NCBI GenBank assembly: GCA_005281725.1
Contig: SSBO01000003.1
Span: 1,759,396-1,823,395, forward strand
Direction: 5' to 3'
DNA length: 64,000 nt
DNA from: Wuchereria bancrofti
Taxonomy: Eukaryota; Nematoda; Chromadorea; Rhabditida; Onchocercidae
This document shows positions 52,205 to 64,000 of the stretch, one piece after another; position 1 is the stretch's first letter; every line of letters begins with the position of its first letter. The position numbers and the translations under genes are program-made. The notes under the pieces were generated by a model. The model did no database searches. It was not told where the DNA came from and was given only the letters and a program-made list of their open reading frames with translations.

Positions 52205-55200
52205 TTATTCCTTCCATTTTGTTAAGTCTATTTGTGATATTTGGGCGCATGATATCATTTGACCAATCCGAAATGCTTCGCGTGGTACTCTACTGATATT
52301 ATCACCATTATCACAGAGTAAACGAGAAAAACTACTTTTACGTATTTCTATGAGCTGAGCTCGCGTGAAGATACCTGGATTCTCATAGTAAAACCTGTAA
52401 TTGCATTTTATTTGAAGCAATTATTTATCCTGTTAACAGCTAATCAGTTAACCTTTTTGACATAAAAAGAATAAAATAAATTCCAAATTAAACAAAAAGT
52501 TACGATTTTTTTTTTGTCATCAAATTTTAGAAAATTAAGATATGCTAAATTTAAAAGATTTTTTTACCGGTCACCATCTCGTGTCCTTTGAAACTGTGGT
52601 CCAATTATACATGCAAAAGTTGGTCCAATAAAACCTCTTTGGACAGGATCTTCTAATAAACCACCCACAAACAAGTCTACTTTATCTGAAACGTAAAAGT
52701 AAAAGTTCAGATTTTACTAAAAATAATCAAATTCTTATTTTCTTACTAGAAATATGAAAATATTATTAGTATGTAAAAAAGAAAAAGTTTAAATGAGAAA
52801 CTGAATAAGATTCCAGCTAATTTCTGAGGAGTTTAATCATACCTGGTGTACCATAAATTTGCTTTAGCTTTGCTCGTATTTGAGGATTCATAATTTCGCG
52901 TGAAAACTAAACTTGCAAACAAAGATTAAATAAAGTTTAAAATTTAAATAAATTATTTTCATTGTCAACTATTTATTATCTTTTGCTATTAATTAATTAT
53001 CCAATTAGTGCACACAGTGTACAATGTACCTTCCTTGCTAATAACCTTTGATTTCTTCAACAAAATTTATAATTGAAACTATTAATAAAATAATTAATAA
53101 ACCTGCTGTAATGTCTTAGAAATTAAAATTGATTAGAATTTATTCAATATTTGAAAGAAAGAGTTAAATTAAACTAATCAAATAGATAAGCAATTTCAAA
53201 TTGAATTTTTAAATTAAACTAATCAAATAGATGAGCAATTTCAAATTGAGATGAAATAAAAAAGAACAAACATCATTAAAAGTGGTAGCACGTGAAAGAC
53301 CACAAAATTGTCGAAATCGCGTATATGACGGTAAGCCGTGATCACGACCACGTTGTATATTAATGGCACCTAAGTCTGTATTACCAAACATATTTTCTGT
53401 TATCGATTTTGTAAGTCGTTGTGGTCGTTTTACAGGTAACATCATCATACCACGCAATATTGGATCAATGCCACCCTAAGCATTTCCATAACTTCTGCTC
53501 ACTAATAAATTTTTATTTATCAAACTTATTTTAATTACACTTATCAATTTTAATTATCAATAAAAGAAATATTTATAATATCTATTTACATAGTTATATG
53601 CAAACAAAATATCTCTCTATAGCAAAATGTTATTATAGGTTAATTTTATTTACTCATAAAGTTAATTTTATTTACACATAAAAAATTATTTCTATGTAAT
53701 TTTGATGCAAATGAATTTGATGTAAACTTACACCAAATATTAAACGATCGGTATGTTGTGTTCCTTCAACAAATGAGAAACTTCCCAACGAAGTATTATG
53801 AAAATGTTGATCTAAGCGTAGATAAATTTCCTAAAATTTACTGGAAATTTATCACTGTAATGAAAAATTAGTTGTTAATTAATTATCTTTAGCAGATGAA
53901 AGAATTGAAAGTGTTATCTATGATATCATTGATTATCAATCAATGATTTGATTTTTTTTTCTCTATCAGTCGTATTATCATTTGTATTATTTTTAGTCGC
54001 TCAAATATTTCAGAAAATTTTCAGGCTCTTTCCATTTCCATCATTAATCTTACTTCAGCTAAAAAAAAAAAATAAAGAAAAAGAAATTTTGAGAGAAATT
54101 CATATTTGCATACTTGAATCATTCCATGACCAAATCGGAAAGCTGCTGAACTGAACTCATTAACTAAAGTAGGGTCAACATTCTGATTATACCCGCGATA
54201 ATGACTAACTGTTGTTGCAAATGCATTTCCCAGAATTGCGGGTAAAAATTCCCTGCAAATGACCAAATAATTTTAATATCTATCATTTAAGCGTAACATT
54301 TGCATAATTATCAGGAAATTTTTATAATGGAAGGATGATTTTATTGAGAATAATACCAACATATTATTGAATAAATTTAGGATGAAACATTGCTCAATGA
54401 GACTTTCAATCAGTGAAATATTTTATTTCCTCAACGAAATTTACCAAATTTTTAATTTCAAAGCTCTTAATTAATTAGAATTTTTGATTATTATTAGGAA
54501 AAATGAAACTAAGTGAGTAACCTATAAGTAATAGCTTGAACTTCTGCGCCAACAATTTTCCTTGCTTCCATAAATAATCGATCACCGTTCCAATGTGGAT
54601 TTAACTTTCGTAGGACATTAACCAATCTGTCAAAAAAATTTAAACTTAATACAATTAAAAATAGCTATACAGTTGATTCATTATTTAAAATGTTATAATT
54701 CTACAGTAAAAAATATCATTTTCCTATCGATAATATTGTAAGCTCAGAAAATTCATTTATTTTAAAAACAAAAAGTTTAAAATTAATCTTTAGTTATAGA
54801 GAAAACTTTCCTTCATGTCATGTCAAAACAAATGTCAACAATCAATTCATCACACATTTTTACACGTGTGATTTACGTTGACAATACTCATTTTAAACTG
54901 TTGCATTCACATACTATGAAAATAATATTTAGGTCAACTTATTATAGCAAATAAAAATGCAATCTAAGACAATAACTTAAGGAAAAAAAAAATTTTTTTT
55001 TTTGGCTTTAAATACAATAATTAATTAATGGTAGCAAAATTTTTTAACAGAATGGTAAATTTTTTTTTTTTTTGACTTAAGTAGCAAATTTTAACAGATT
55101 GATAAATTTTATATAAAAAATGAAAAAATAATTAAATTTATTTCGTGGATACACTTTTGTAGTAAAATTATGATGGTTTAAGTATGAAATTGCTGATACA

Positions 55201-57955
55201 ACAATTGTTGATAGAGCAATTACTGGTACAGTAATTAAATCTAACAACAGGAAATTTTTTATTATCATTATGCTATTCCTAGATAAACTTATATTCACAT
55301 CTTTTCATCTTCATTTTAGAATAATCAATTTTTTATTGAAATTTCAAAAAATTATCAATAAAAATTTTGTTGTAATAAAAAAATTCTAGTTTGTTACGAA
55401 TTGTTAACATTTATTGTCGTTAGTAATATTAAAACATTTCTTTTAATTACTTTAAAATGATTAGAATAAATGATTTTACTTTTAGTTTTTTTTTTTTTTG
55501 TAACAAATTAATATTATAATATAATTTCTTTTTTTGATTAAAAATTAAAAATTTTTTTTCGAAATTGGGAATTTTACTAATTGAAACATACCGATTATGT
55601 TCTCGTGTTAAGATAATGTGATAAGAGCTAAGGCCCATAAATAAATTTACACGACTGTCACCAGCGACAAAAATAGCTGAACAGGATGCAGCATTCCGGC
55701 ATTTTCTTATATCAAATGGTAACAAACGTAGTCCATTAAAGAAAACTGTCTTCAAAAAACCTGTTTTACCTTCTCGGAATTTATGCAAATCCTAAAATTT
55801 AAAAATTACATTCATAACTTCATATGAATAAAATGTAAAAAAAAAAAAAAAAAAAAAACATTAACCATTTACACTTTTCCATATCATTTTTTCTTTTTTT
55901 TTGCACTATTTTGTGCTTTATCAATGAAAAGATTAGTTTGAAAAAGAATGTTAGAAATACTATCCTATAAAATAATGAATTTTCTCAAAAACAACTTACT
56001 CCAACACTGGAACCATAAATTGGTGATCCATCAATAAAATTAGTATTTTCATTAAGCTGTTGTCGTGGTTTTTGTTTTCCGGAACCACATATGGCACTAG
56101 AACGTGACACCCGAATGCATCTATTAGATTTGAAACTAAAATTAAAAATATTTCATCATTTATTAGAGAGTTTAATGAAATATAAAAGATATAAATGAAA
56201 AGTTATACGTTTTATTTGGATCTTTTGGCAAAATAGGCACAGTCATACATCGACCACGGATATTCTTGCAAACATTACACTTGGCTGATGGAACAAGCGT
56301 TGTTTTTGCCATTTCATGAATGAGATATTGTCCCCATTGCATTAATAAAGCATTGTATTCTCCATGTTGTACCGTTTTTCGAGATGAAAGTATGAAACGA
56401 CTAACTTCACGAGCATTTGGTCGAATTGGAAGCATAGAACCGAAAATAAATTCAAATATTTGATTTTAATTTAAATTAATTGCTCTTATGCGTCTAGAAA
56501 TTTAAGTTGTTATTTTATTTTGGTATTCCTTCTGAGGATTACCTTAAGGAATTCCACTTGAAATCCTTTATTTAAACTTAATATGAACCCGTACTAAAAC
56601 TATTTGATGCATATCACAGACGACGCATTTCAAAAAATTAAAAACGCGTTAAAAATTCTTAAAAAAAATTTTTTTTTGCAAAATTAGAAGAAATTAAAAA
56701 ACGAACCAACTGGCTCTGAAAGTTTATTATCATATTCTGGGAGTAACAATCTGAAATATAGTATATTTTTGAAATTATAAAGAGTTAATAAGTATTACTA
56801 ACAATGAATTAATTTATTTCAAAAAACTGAAAGATAATAATTTAATAATTTAATTTTTCATTCAAAATTATACTACCTATTTATTACTACTGATAACAAT
56901 ATTTCAGTTTATTAATATTGAAATATACAAATTAATGATAACCTATTATAAGGTCGAAACGCAGCTCCACGTAACGGTCGTAAGAGATTATTACATGTAC
57001 CATCCATTGTACGATAATATAAATTGTAACAGAGGGAACGTTGACATTCTGCTTCATCTAAACGTGGGACACAACCAAAAGCCATGTTCGATTGTACTAC
57101 TTCTTCTTGAGTTAATGCTCTTCGGCCTGATAAATCTGCAATATTTTAATAAACTCTAAATTAGCTAAATTTCTATATTTTCAGTTTAATTATGATTTAA
57201 AGTATAGAATTGTTAATTAATTACTTAAATATATTTGCATCTAGAATTTGGCGCTTTTTGTTGTAGTGCAAGCTAGAGAAATGACGGGTAACAATGATTG
57301 ATTTATTGATTACTGATAATAATATTAAGGAATTTGATAAATTTTATTTTGAATGTTAACCTTGATGATGCATTCATTTATAATGCATGCATATCAGTGA
57401 TATTGCATACTGCATATCAGATAAGTTTAGGTTATTTCAATTCAATTTCAATTGACAAAACTAACACTTAACCTTCAACTGAGAAAATGAGTCGTTCACG
57501 GAGTAAAATTTCAGCTGCATTCGAAGGATTAGCTTGAATTTGTTTACATCGATCTAAAACTGTTAATCGTTGGGTGGTTGAAGTTTTGTGTGTTGAATGC
57601 AAAGTGACAGTTGAATGATTGCTTGGCCGATGTTGACGATTTCTCAAAGGCCTAGAAATATTTCTGTATTTTAGATTCAGAATATGTTATAATTAAGATA
57701 AGAGAGTATTGATTTGATTTTAAAAGTTATCTCTGCTATTTATTAATGTCATAGGATGAAAATTTAAGTATAAATTTAATTTTGTAATCAATTTCAATGT
57801 CTATTTGATTAATCAATTATCAATAAATGTATGCCTTTTTTGCTTATTTTTGCGAAGACGCTTTCTTTTAATCTTTTTATTTGATCGATGAGAATTGCGT
57901 GTTGCAGCGGTCGATAATCGACGCTGATTGTTACGAAGTGGTCGTCGTGATGCTC
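52205..57955 (-). CDS. Animal haem peroxidase, SKPO/peroxinectin-like (5' end unresolved)
   Basis: A haem-dependent H2O2 oxidoreductase; nematode relatives are secreted and act in cuticle or extracellular-matrix cross-linking and defence. Exons: 57955-57835, 57651-57473, 57135-56943, 56750-56707, 56440-56209, 56120-56000, 55791-55592, 54626-54522, 54252-54114, 53830-53732, 53475-53272, 52906-52843, 52685-52568 and 52394-52205. The first two are basic and Ser/Thr-rich. Conserved blocks: [14 protein letters not shown] (distal His), [14 protein letters not shown] (calcium loop T-x-F-x-D-x-S), [10 protein letters not shown] (catalytic Arg), [15 protein letters not shown] (proximal His), [13 protein letters not shown] and FVGGLLEDP. 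Asp before the distal His is Ile, and the Glu/Met haem-link positions are Leu/Phe, so covalent haem links look absent. No start codon or signal peptide is seen; upstream exons are missing. Exon 5 lacks a normal acceptor. Confidence 0.9.
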
Positions 57956-60900
57956 CTAAAAAAGAAATTAAAAGCTTTTATTTGCAATAACAAATTATTT
58001 AAATTAGCCTTAAAGATAAACTGTCAAAAGATAAATTATCAATGAGATAAGTTTTTTTCAAATTCATTCCTGATTTTGGAATTTTTTTTTTTGCTTTTTT
58101 TGAGCAATATATTTAAAAATACTTGTTAATGATTTATTTTTTCATCCATAATTTTTTAAATGTTTGAACTAGAAATGAATGTCTGTTACTGAAGTTAAAA
58201 AAAAAAAGAATAAAAAATAAATTGAACTGAAGGAAATTGTCAACCAACAATCATTTATTAAAATGTTATTATAAATTCATATCATTTGTCAGTCTTATGT
58301 TCTGCAATATGTTCATTACTTTCAAATAACCTTTCTTGGTCAAAGATCGGTTGAATTTTAAATTTGAAAATTTTGCAAGTTATTTGATTTTGCAATTGCA
58401 ATATACATCATTTACTTTGCTGTGTCATTGCATACCACAACTGATTAAAGTAACAAAATTTTGTTTCAAAAAAAAAAAAAAAAAATTGTCTCAAAGTTAG
58501 TTTTTTTCCTCAAAAAAACAAATCGAAAAGTCGAAATGATTCAATTTTTGAAATTTGAATTTAATGTTACTTTCAAAAGTATTTTAAAATGATGTGTAAA
58601 AAGTCCATCAAATACTTCTGTGTTATTATAATGCGTAAATAAAGCTTTCTTATTGACGATAACAAGTTTTTTTCCAGTAGTAAAATTTATTAATTTCTTA
58701 ATTTTCATTCATTCTAATAAATGGCGCTAATTTTATTTAGCGCTTTACGTTAATATATAATTTGTTGTATTTTTAAGTAGTTTTCGTTTGCCAATTTCAC
58801 TTATCATAGTAACATTTTGCTGTCACAAAACTCTTTTCAATCACAAAATTTCATTTAAGAAATTTATATTTAAAAAATTATTCTAGCTAATTGAGTAAGT
58901 CAAATTAAATATAAAATAAAAAATCAGAGAAGAAAATGAATAATCCGAAAAGTATGTTCACAATTACAAAGATTGTACGACATTTGCGCATTCATTCGGA
59001 TAATTCTGATGTTGCATACAACATAATCATTAATTATAAAAATGAGAAGATTGTAAAACTTTTGCATCAAAAATTAACTGAAATTGAATTATTTTCGTTT
59101 TAATTATAATTGCTATAGTAATTAAAAGAAAAATTATGAAATTTGTTGTAGTTTTAAGAATTTCAAAAGGTTTTAATTGAAACAAACAATGAAATGTTAA
59201 ATTAAAGATTATAGAATTATTGTTAGAATATGTGCATAAAATTTAGCAGCTATTCCTTTATAGCCATAAAAGTTAATTAATTGTTAATTATTTTTATTTT
59301 AATTATAATTATTATGTTACATGTAAAAATATTTAATCATTTTTATTAAGTTATTCATTCAATTAAACTAATGTTGATTTTTCTCAACTTTTCAAAACTT
59401 GTTTTTACATTATCATCTGGTACCGTTATTATCCTAAAAATGTTATCGAATCAATCCTTTCTCATTTTCTAATTTATGAGGCATTCTATTTGAAGATGTT
59501 TACATATTTTCAGATAGTAAACACTTGCTACATTATATCAATTTTTCATTTACTAATTCTTTCATAATTAACTTTTTATTAAAATATTAGGAAAGCTCTA
59601 ATCTAAACAGACACTAATTAATTCGAATTAATCAAGTCAAGAAAGTTTGACTGCTTTTCAAAAATTAATTAAGTAAAATCATTTGCTATCAAACAGATTT
59701 ACCAGTCGAATATCTCAATATCATTTCAATATTTGACATTTTCAACAATCACAACACTTTCCATTTCTTATTTTCATTAACTTTTCTATCTATTCATCCA
59801 TTCGCTTATTTCAAATTTTGAAACAACAAATAGAAACTAGAAAAATCAGTATTTTTCACTTTAAGAATTTTAAATTTTCAAAATCTTCACTTTGTCATTT
59901 TTAATATTTCGAACAAATACAATGCCTCTTCACAAATATCTATGAAAATGATTACACTTTAACATTCATTTTTTCGTTTTTGAATAAAATTAAAATTGTA
60001 ATTCTGAGAAAATGAAATACAAATTATAGTGCATTTTCATATTACGCAAAATTTCATTTCTGATTCTATTTTCTTTCTTCAGTAAATTTTGATCCATCAT
60101 TTCTGTTACTTATGAAAGCATTTTAATTTACCATGTCAACAATGAAAAGTTTTAGGGATATTTGTAAAAGTAAAACTTTAAATTAAAAGAAATATATTAT
60201 AATATTGTTAAATAATTAAAATAAATCCATTTGTGTTGATTAATATAGTTTTAAAAATACGAATTGGATAGAAAATTAGAGAAAATGAAAAAAAAAATTG
60301 CAACAATAAATCAATCAGTGTAACTAATAAAAGGTAAAGTCGTTTACCATAACGAAATCTTTTGAAATTCCATTTATTTCTTTTCTTTCGTTATCATTCA
60401 AATGCTATTCAGAATCTTTAAACAAATTTAATTTTTACATTGTGCAAATTTTTTTCTGTTTCAAATTATAATTAATCATACAATTTGAAACATTAAAAAA
60501 ACTTTCCATATTCGATTGCTGATTAATTAATTAATTACAATAGAATTAAGTCCATAGTACAATATATATTTCATTATGAAATCTTTTTTCTTTTTTTCCT
60601 TTTCATTAAAAAAGGAGAAATGAATAAAAAGTCATTTACAGTCATTTCATGTAACAAAAGGTAATCTAGAAATGATAACAAAAATATATTCTTTAACAAT
60701 TTATTCGGAATATATTATCACTTAAAAAAGTAAACGAGTATAACTCACTTCAATTAATTTAATTTATAAATTAATGAGATTCCAAGTAAAGCTTAATATA
60801 TGCAAAAGTGTTATATAAAATTTCAATTCATCATAGACTATTTTATCCATTCATTATTGCTAAATTCTTCTTATTTTCTATCATTTATTAATGAAATTTT

Positions 60901-63469
60901 GAATGTTTCAAACTTTCTTCGACAGTCTAAAAAAACTTTGAATCGTTGAAACTTCATTAATTAATAATTGCGATATATAAAAAAATATTGATGCTTAGAA
61001 TTAATAATATTTTAATAACCAATATTTTCTTATATGTATTTATTAAATTGCTGAACAAATGTTATAGTAAATTGATCGAATATTGCTAATTGATAAATTA
61101 GAAGTGGCCCAGATTTTCTTTATATTTTCGTCAATTTTTGTTTTTTTTTTCTTGATCTAAAATTTTAAAAACAGTCTTGCAAATACTATAATAGAGGGAT
61201 GATGAATAAATTAGCAAAAATTTCCGACCATTAGCATATATCACACACTTATTAGCTACTTTTTTGACAATTTTGTTCACAATCAGAAATTAACAACATT
61301 TCATTTTTATAAAATTTCACTAATAAGTGTTCATTATTATTTTAAAACTTGTTGGTCACTTTCAGTTGTTTAATTATTAAATGACCTTAATTTATAATCC
61401 AAGACTTTTCATTCATGAACTTAACTTAATAATTATTAAATGACCTTAATTATTTATATATTAAATGACCTTTAATTATTGCTGATTTATTCCATCATCT
61501 TAAATATGCAATGAAATAATTTTCAGTAATATTTGTATTCATTGGCTCAATTTTCAATTAAAAAAATTTCCAACAAATGAAGAATAGCTGTCCAAGATTT
61601 TTCATTCGTATTTTCCATCCTTTTAAAAAAAGGAGAAATGAGGAGGTGAGATTTTATTAAAATAAAAGCTAACTTACAGTTATTTTAATCCTTGCTTTTC
61701 AATAAAAATTTAAAATCAATTTTTAATAAATATCACAAAGATAAAATAGCTTATGAAATGTACTTTTTATTTTTTAATTTTTTTTTTAGCAGAATTTCGT
61801 TTTGTAAGGTTGGAAAAACGTGTTTTACGACGATGATGAAACTAATTACTTCCTTTTTTTTTTTGGAACGGACAATTACATCGTACAATTGCGCAAATGT
61901 TTCCGTTTAATGGGAGAAATAAAATTTAATGAATTGTTTGTTTGGGCATACTAATTGCATACATATTATTGTGAATCGGAAAATTGTAAAGATTATTCAA
62001 GAAAATACAAAATAATTCTCAGCAAATTTATCAAAAATCTATTTCAATAAATTTAATTTAAAAATGAAAAATTTAATTATAACCAGATGGCAATACAATT
62101 TTACAGAGATTTTTGTTAATTTAATAAAGACTTGAAGTTCACAGTGTAAAATGATTTATTTTATGAAAAATTATCGGTTTTTTTTTTTTTTTGGAAAATA
62201 ATGAACAATCATTTTGATATGTAACTTTTTACAAATTTACACTCATCAGTTTATCACTATCAAAATTATTTGAAAACTAAAAGTTTTCTTGGCTATTAAG
62301 AAGTTACCAGTTTGTATCATCCTTTTTTATCATTTATATCAATAATAAGTATTATAAGTTAGTTGTTTATTCAATGCGAATTTAAAGAAAGAAGTAAAAT
62401 TGTAAGAGCTAAATAAAAATTAGAAAAAATCAGACTCTAAAATTTAATTATTTCTGATTGAAAAAGAACCACTTGAAAAAAGCAAAAAAGGATATACCAA
62501 AAAAAGAAAAAAAAGCAATGGGAAAAGATAAAACGTCAGTGATTCAATCTTATTTTATAAAATTGAAAATTATCAGTGATACCGTAATTGATAAGATAAC
62601 GAGTGTTATATTAAAATGACAATAGGATTTTTCATAATTTGCAAATTTATGCAACGGTAAAGATATCATTTTAAACGAAATCTACAAAATTTCTTTAAGA
62701 AGAGAAAAAACCATTTTATCAATGACAAACTGAATGATAGTTAATTATTTTTGAATGATAATTAATTATTTATCACGATTTTTTTTTTTGTTTTGAAGAA
62801 CCAATTTTAGATATTTTATCAAACTAAGAATAAATGTTGATTAATGGATTACTTATCATAGATGATTGTTTCAGGTGAAAGATTATGTTAAAAAATTTTT
62901 ATCAATTTTGATTATTTTTTCTAAACAATTTCTCTCTGATTAAAAGCTAAAATTTTCGTATTGTTAACACAGAAAAAAGAAAAAATCATGGAAATATAAA
63001 AAAAAAAAGTAATAATTCTTTAAAAAATTTTGCTTAGTATTAGAAAAGTTAATAAAACAATTAGGAAGATACAATTGAGTGACAGTATGAAAGTTTTGAA
63101 ATCGTTGCAAATCTAAAGTTATAAAGAAAAAAATGAAATGCTAACATTTCAGTTGATAACCTATATTTAACAGTTCAAAAGAATTTTTGAAATAATTGCA
63201 ACTAAAAGTATTTGATTAAAATGACAATTGAAGCAAACAGATGAAAAGTCATCAAGTAAATTTATAAATTTGCAAATGGCTTATCAAATTTTAATAGTTA
63301 TAAGTAGCAATTTAATTAATTAATCAATAAATGCGCAACAATTGCTATAATTTAGTTATAATTATTGTCATTGCATATTCATAGTACTAATTAAATTAGT
63401 TTATAATGATATAGATAATAGCAATACGGTTGATATAATTTATCGTTATCACTACTCTATTATCATTGT

Positions 63470-63605
63470 TAAGATTTGTTATTATCAGTATTACTATTTT
63501 ATTATCATTGTCATTATTATATTACTGTCATTGTTATTATTGCTATTATCACTATTGATATTATTATCATTATTGTTATTAGTAGTAGTGATAATAGTTA
63601 TTATG
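63470..63605. repeat. (TTA/TCA)n degenerate microsatellite
   Basis: ATTATTATC-type words run almost without interruption. Confidence 0.8.
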
Positions 63606-63841
63606 GAGAATAGATAATCACTATTACATCATTTTTGTTATCCATATTATCGGACTATCTGCCCGCATTATGAATAATTGTAGGGTGATTTTAGGGAGAG
63701 CCATGGGAGACGGGAAAGGTGGCCGGGCAGGGAGGGTAACTATTTCATACTTAAAAGAGAAGCACTATGCATTCAATTGAAGAGGTTGTATCTTCCGAAT
63801 CGTTTGCCTTCAAGGGGAAATAATCTTTCACAATTAAAATG

Positions 63842-63892
63842 GACACACACACACACACACATACACACACATACATAACATACACACATGCA
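63842..63892. repeat. (AC)n microsatellite
   Basis: An AC repeat with a few CATA interruptions. Confidence 0.85.
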
Positions 63893-63970
63893 TACATTCA
63901 TTTTCCTATTATTTCATTTTAACTTATCGTAATTAGCATTGTTAATTAACTCGGCGGAACTAATTCATAC

Positions 63971-64000
63971 CTTTGTGACAGGTGTTACAAGCTAATTGGC
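63971..64000 (-). CDS. Possible partial exon at the window edge
   Basis: On the minus strand the last 30 bases end at a good donor, CACAAAG|GTATGAATT (63971/63970). One frame reads QLACNTCHKG and ends in phase 1, which is exactly the phase the first recognised peroxidase exon needs. It could be an upstream peroxidase exon across a 6-kb intron, or belong to another gene. The other two frames contain stops. Confidence 0.28.

Larger units (their letters stand above)
57956..63970. other. Large intron or intergenic interval upstream of the peroxidase
   Basis: No supported exon. The DNA is very AT-rich with long T and A runs, and TTA/TCA microsatellite sequence at 63420-63605. The peroxidase needs at least one upstream exon, so part or all of this may be its first intron(s). 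Confidence 0.5.

Noticed and set aside
61750..61850. Basic His/Arg/Lys-rich minus-strand segment resembling the composition of the peroxidase N-terminus
   Set aside because: It has an acceptor-like TTAG but no usable donor before a poly(A/T) run, and no phase link to 57955.
1..64000. CRISPR arrays, insertion sequences or Wolbachia-derived genes
   Set aside because: No regularly spaced repeats, transposase-like frames or long intronless bacterial frames were seen on either strand.

Overview
The window reads as nuclear DNA of a nematode, most likely a filarial or other clade III worm. It is strongly AT-rich. The genes are split into short exons, usually by introns of about 70-900 bases with TTTCAG-like acceptors. 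Three genes have a splice acceptor within 40 bases of the start codon, as expected for spliced-leader trans-splicing. I see no bacterial, Wolbachia-like or viral genes. Species assignment is inference only.

Five multi-exon genes were reconstructed, all on the minus strand, by joining open segments at splice sites and checking that the reading phase agrees at every junction. From left to right they are: (1) an HNF4-type nuclear hormone receptor, 2255-6742, 9 exons, 557 aa; (2) a scramblase/tubby-fold-like protein, 20802-24246, 5 exons, 294 aa; (3) inositol-pentakisphosphate 2-kinase, 35592-38476, 6 exons, 439 aa; (4) a PAT1/PATL1 mRNA-decapping activator, 43299-48550, 13 exons, 765 aa; (5) an animal haem peroxidase, 52205-57955, 14 exons, whose 5' end is not resolved and may lie beyond the right edge. 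The genes are far apart and functionally unrelated, so this is not an operon.

The rest is gene-poor: 6.75-20.8 kb, 24.3-35.6 kb, 38.5-43.3 kb, 48.6-52.2 kb and 58-64 kb. It holds microsatellites (TTA, AC/TG, CT, GAT, TATG), homopolymer runs, two G-quadruplex-type tracts, several perfect palindromes and a short tandem repeat carrying a TGACGTGC motif. Three weakly supported coding fragments are listed: plus strand 1-361, minus strand near 50.4 kb, and the extreme right edge.

The most interesting signals are in splicing. One peroxidase intron contains no GT dinucleotide at all and must use a GC donor. Another peroxidase exon lacks an AG acceptor exactly where phase and homology require it. The kinase has a GC donor competing with a fully canonical cassette exon. 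I did not find a convincing new multi-gene system.
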